64,000 bases of DNA. It comes from CAYLNH01 sp964384625. GTDB lineage: Bacteria > Verrucomicrobiota > Lentisphaeria > JABSQK01. The stretch spans positions 1 to 64,000 of the forward strand of contig CAYLNH010000001.1 in the NCBI GenBank assembly GCA_964384625.1. The letters run 5' to 3'. The notes under the pieces are model-generated. The model saw nothing but the letters and a program-made list of their open reading frames with translations. It was not told the origin of the DNA and made no database searches. Both the position numbers and the translations under genes were made by a program. Shown piece after piece: positions 61,135 to 64,000 of this stretch (position 1 is its first letter; each line of letters starts with the position of its first letter).

Positions 61135-63155
61135 AGAACACTTCCTTATCTCTTCGCTTGCTTGTCATCGCTGTCCTGGCAGGCCTATGCGTTCGCGCCG
61201 GCGAGAAAGGCGTGCACGCCAGTTCGATCACCGACGAAGACGGCGACGAAGCGATCCTGATGGAATCCGAATGGATCAGTATGCATCTGCTGCCCTGGCG
61301 GCAGGCCTTGATCAACCGCTTTGTTTTCCGTCCCACCGGCAATGATATCGTTGCGCCGACCAATCCCAAACACCGCATGGGTGGCGGCGGCGGCATTCTG
61401 ATGGACTGCCTCTGGGAACAGGATTGGCGGTTCCAGGAACTCGCGTACAAGCAGTACAAATACAAGGTCACCAAAAACGGCCCGGACGAAGCGCAGGTGG
61501 TCTTCGAAACCGACATCGAGGGCTGGCTCGGCGCCGCCAACAGCGGCATCATTTCCAATCTCATTTCCAATCTCACCCTGCGCCGCACAGTGACCCTGAA
61601 GACCGGCCAGCCGTTCTTCCGGTTCGACTTCGAATTCATCAACAATGACCGCTGGGCCAAACGTCCGAGCTTCTGGGTGCACAACAACTCGACGGTCGCC
61701 AAGGGCAAGGGCAAAGACACGGTCGTGCGGCCGACGGATCGCGGACTGTCCGCCATCGGCGGCGATCAGGAGTCCTACGCCGGTCCGCGCGGCCTGCAGT
61801 TCGTCAGCAGTTTCACCCATGGCTGGAGTGCCAAACTCTCGAAAGAACGCCGCGAGGGCATTGTCTATCTGATGGACTACGACTATGTCGACAAGCTCTA
61901 CAACTGCTTTCCGAACCACGGCAGCAACGGCACGGCGGAATGGTGGTACGACAGCATCCTGGTGTTCAAGAACAGGCCCTGGAAGGGCCGGGTCTATATC
62001 CTGCCGGTCATCGGCCTCTCCCGCGTTGACCACGCCAACCCGCACTTCATCTGCGCCATGAAACCCCGGCGGGAAGACGGCAAGCTGATTGTCGAATACG
62101 CACTGACCTCCTCCTATGAAAGCGCTGCGCAGGTAACGCTTAACACGCAGGTCCAGTCCAATCTGACCGCTGGCAAACCGGTCGTGACCAAGTGCCCGTC
62201 AGTCAATTTCGACGGTCTGGCGATCCAGCCCGCCCGCGAACGCGTCGAAGTGGACTTAAAAGCCGAAGACCCCCTGCTGCTCAAGGTCAAAGCCTTCGTC
62301 GAACTGCCCAACGGCGACGTCAAGACCTACACCTTCAGTCGGTTCTATGCCGGCAGCTACAAACTGAACCGCAACATCAAGAATGTCGGCGGCGGACCAC
62401 TCGTCGAGCTGAAGCGACCGATTAAGGACCCGTCGGTGCCGCCCTGCCCGGCTGATCTCAAGATCAACCACAAGGACTTCAAAGTCTTCGGCGTCCACGG
62501 TTTGGGCACCTATCGTCTCGGCCTGTCGAAAGCGATGAAGACCATCCTGAAGTCGGTCTATACCGTCGGTTACTGCGTCGGCAGCGACGTGCAGCAGAAC
62601 GGTCTGACCGCGTTCCCGTACGACTATGACCGGCTCTTCGACCACCGCGCCCTGGTCTTCTCCAACATTCAGGATAAGGAGTTCCGCCGCATCGGCGCGT
62701 CGATCCTCATGCCATGGCTGAAAGCTGGCGGCGGACTCGTGATCGTCGGTGGGCAGTTCGCTTTCAGTTTCGAACATCGCGAGCACCCGATCAATCAGTA
62801 CTATCCCATCGCCGTCAAACGCAACAGTCTGCGCAAGGGCCCGCTGCAACTGCAGAAACCGGACGTGCCGAATCATCCCATCTTCCGCGGCATCGACATG
62901 AGTAAGCTCCCCTGGCTGCACTACGTGCACGATGTCAAACTGAAGCCGAAGAGTAACGCTAAGGTCCTCATGAAAGTCGGTGACAAGCCGTTCATCGTCG
63001 AGCGCAGCGACGGCAAGCAGACCACCATGGTAATCACCATCAATCCGTTCGGTCGGGCGGATCATTTCAACGGCAAACAGCATGTGCGCCATTGGGATCA
63101 GTGGCCGAAGCTCTTCACCAACATCGTCCGCTACGCCGGCAAAGACCTGAAATAG
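61131..63155 (+). CDS. exported protein with a glutamine-amidotransferase-like C-terminal domain
   Basis: 674 aa. ATG 61131 overlaps the previous stop (ATGA). Signal peptide MKNTSLSLRLLVIAVLAGLC. A beta-sandwich-like first part is followed by a C-terminal domain with RALVFSNIQDKEFRRIGASI and LKAGGGLVIVGGQFAFSFEH, then PNHPIFRGID. This layout resembles type-1 glutamine-amidotransferase-like domains found in PVC secreted proteins. No catalytic Cys is seen in the usual elbow, so it may be a binding module. Confidence 0.6.
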   Translation: MKNTSLSLRLLVIAVLAGLCVRAGEKGVHASSITDEDGDEAILMESEWISMHLLPWRQALINRFVFRPTGNDIVAPTNPKHRMGGGGGILMDCLWEQDWRFQELAYKQYKYKVTKNGPDEAQVVFETDIEGWLGAANSGIISNLISNLTLRRTVTLKTGQPFFRFDFEFINNDRWAKRPSFWVHNNSTVAKGKGKDTVVRPTDRGLSAIGGDQESYAGPRGLQFVSSFTHGWSAKLSKERREGIVYLMDYDYVDKLYNCFPNHGSNGTAEWWYDSILVFKNRPWKGRVYILPVIGLSRVDHANPHFICAMKPRREDGKLIVEYALTSSYESAAQVTLNTQVQSNLTAGKPVVTKCPSVNFDGLAIQPARERVEVDLKAEDPLLLKVKAFVELPNGDVKTYTFSRFYAGSYKLNRNIKNVGGGPLVELKRPIKDPSVPPCPADLKINHKDFKVFGVHGLGTYRLGLSKAMKTILKSVYTVGYCVGSDVQQNGLTAFPYDYDRLFDHRALVFSNIQDKEFRRIGASILMPWLKAGGGLVIVGGQFAFSFEHREHPINQYYPIAVKRNSLRKGPLQLQKPDVPNHPIFRGIDMSKLPWLHYVHDVKLKPKSNAKVLMKVGDKPFIVERSDGKQTTMVITINPFGRADHFNGKQHVRHWDQWPKLFTNIVRYAGKDLK

Positions 63156-63190
63156 AATCGCACTCCGGTTCATCTGTAAAGGAGACCGTT

Positions 63191-64000
63191 ATGTCAGAGA
63201 ACGAAGTCAAAGTCGACCCGCAGGAATACGCGGATCTTGTTGCTAAAGTGCAGAACGTCCGTGACGAAGTGGGCAAGGTCATTGTCGGCCAGTCGGATGT
63301 CATGGAACGTTTGCTGATGAGCATCCTCGCCGGCGGCCACTGTCTGATGATGGGCGTCCCCGGCCTGGCCAAGACGCTCATGGTGTCTACCCTCGCCAAA
63401 GTGCTCGAGCTCCCCTACAAACGCATCCAGTTCACCCCGGACCTGATGCCCGGCGATATTACGGGCTCCGAGATCCTCCAGGAAAGCGCCGACGGCGGCC
63501 GCGAGATGAAGTTTATGGAAGGCCCGCTATTCGCCAATATGATTTTGGCCGACGAGATCAACCGCACCCCGCCGAAGACGCAGGCCGCGTTGTTGGAAGC
63601 CATGCAGGAACACAGCGTTACGGTCGGCAGCAAGACCTACAAACTGCCGGAGCCCTTCTTCGTGCTGGCCACACAGAACCCGATCGAGCAGGAAGGCACC
63701 TATCCGCTGCCGGAAGCGCAGCAGGACCGCTTCATGTTCTTCCTCTGGGTCGACTACCCCGAGCTCGAAGAGGAATACGACATCCTCAGCCGCACCACCG
63801 GCAACCGCAAGGTCGACCTCGAACCCATCATGGACGGCGAGGAGATCATCCGCATCCAGACGCTCGTACGCGACATCCCGATTTCCGATGCGCTCATCCA
63901 GTATGCCGCCCGCATTGCGCGTTGCAGTCGCGATCGCCGCGGCAGGGAAGGCGATGACTCGGTTCCGGATTTCATCCGCCAGTACCAGCAGTGGGGCGCC
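63191..64000 (+). CDS. MoxR family AAA+ ATPase (cut by the window end)
   Basis: The first 270 codons; no stop before 64000. AAAGGAG lies 5 nt upstream of the ATG. Walker A is MGVPGLAKTLM near residue 58, Walker B is MILADEINRTPPKTQAALLE, and sensor 1 is FVLATQNPIEQEGTYPLPEA. MoxR ATPases act as chaperones for metalloprotein or surface complexes and are usually followed by a DUF58 protein. That gene would lie beyond the window. Confidence 0.9.
   Translation, partial: MSENEVKVDPQEYADLVAKVQNVRDEVGKVIVGQSDVMERLLMSILAGGHCLMMGVPGLAKTLMVSTLAKVLELPYKRIQFTPDLMPGDITGSEILQESADGGREMKFMEGPLFANMILADEINRTPPKTQAALLEAMQEHSVTVGSKTYKLPEPFFVLATQNPIEQEGTYPLPEAQQDRFMFFLWVDYPELEEEYDILSRTTGNRKVDLEPIMDGEEIIRIQTLVRDIPISDALIQYAARIARCSRDRRGREGDDSVPDFIRQYQQWGA

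Overview
The window is a GC-rich, densely packed surface-glycan biosynthesis island of a bacterium. The gene style suggests a member of the Planctomycetes/Verrucomicrobia/Lentisphaerae/Kiritimatiellota (PVC) group: many sulfotransferases, a GntR-type regulator leading into large exported proteins and a MoxR ATPase, and an IS110-type transposase. This placement is inference; no rRNA or other taxonomic marker is present, and I see no tRNA, rRNA or CRISPR array.

Region by region. 1-11.5 kb: a divergent pair (QueC-like PP-loop protein / ATP-grasp protein), then a long minus-strand run of a second QueC-like protein, a ComA-type phosphosulfolactate synthase, a DegT sugar aminotransferase, a WxcM/FdtA-type ketoisomerase, a GT39-like membrane protein, DUF2304, a DPM1-like GT2, GtrA, a hexapeptide acyltransferase and a CDP-glycerol-transferase-like protein. 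11.7-16.3 kb: two GT2 enzymes, two sulfotransferases and a GT23 (alpha-1,6-fucosyltransferase-like) protein. 16.8-19.9 kb: a translationally coupled cassette of a RuBisCO-like protein, a second CDP-glycerol-transferase-like protein and an IspD/TarI-type cytidylyltransferase. 20-24 kb: hexapeptide acyltransferase, GT4, membrane acyltransferase, sulfotransferase. 24-36.4 kb: two asparagine-synthetase-type proteins, one with its glutaminase site erased. Between them lie a five-gene operon (LarA homolog, threonine/cysteate-synthase-like PLP enzyme, acyl carrier protein, ANL ligase, LpxL-like acyltransferase) and two more sulfotransferases, a ribbon-helix-helix protein and a methyltransferase. 36.4-42.6 kb: alkaline-phosphatase-superfamily protein, Wzx-type flippase, an unknown protein, a sixth sulfotransferase, GT4. 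42.6-47.7 kb: three glycan genes bracketed by two long inverted repeats. 48.1-49.9 kb: IS110-like element. 50-57.2 kb: pyruvyltransferase-like protein, a divergent pair of QueC-like proteins, UDP-glucuronate 4-epimerase-like enzyme, GT4, UDP-sugar dehydrogenase. 57.4-64 kb: GntR regulator, two large exported proteins and MoxR (cut by the window end).

Taken together the genes can make nucleotide-activated uronic and amino sugars, assemble repeat units, flip them, and decorate them with sulfate, acyl, pyruvyl, methyl and perhaps alditol-phosphate or sulfonated groups. The parts that look least described are the RuBisCO-like/cytidylyltransferase/CDP-glycerol-transferase cassette, the LarA-PLP-ACP-ligase-acyltransferase operon, and the four QueC-like PP-loop paralogs. 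Gene orientation switches often, as expected for a modular island assembled by acquisition.
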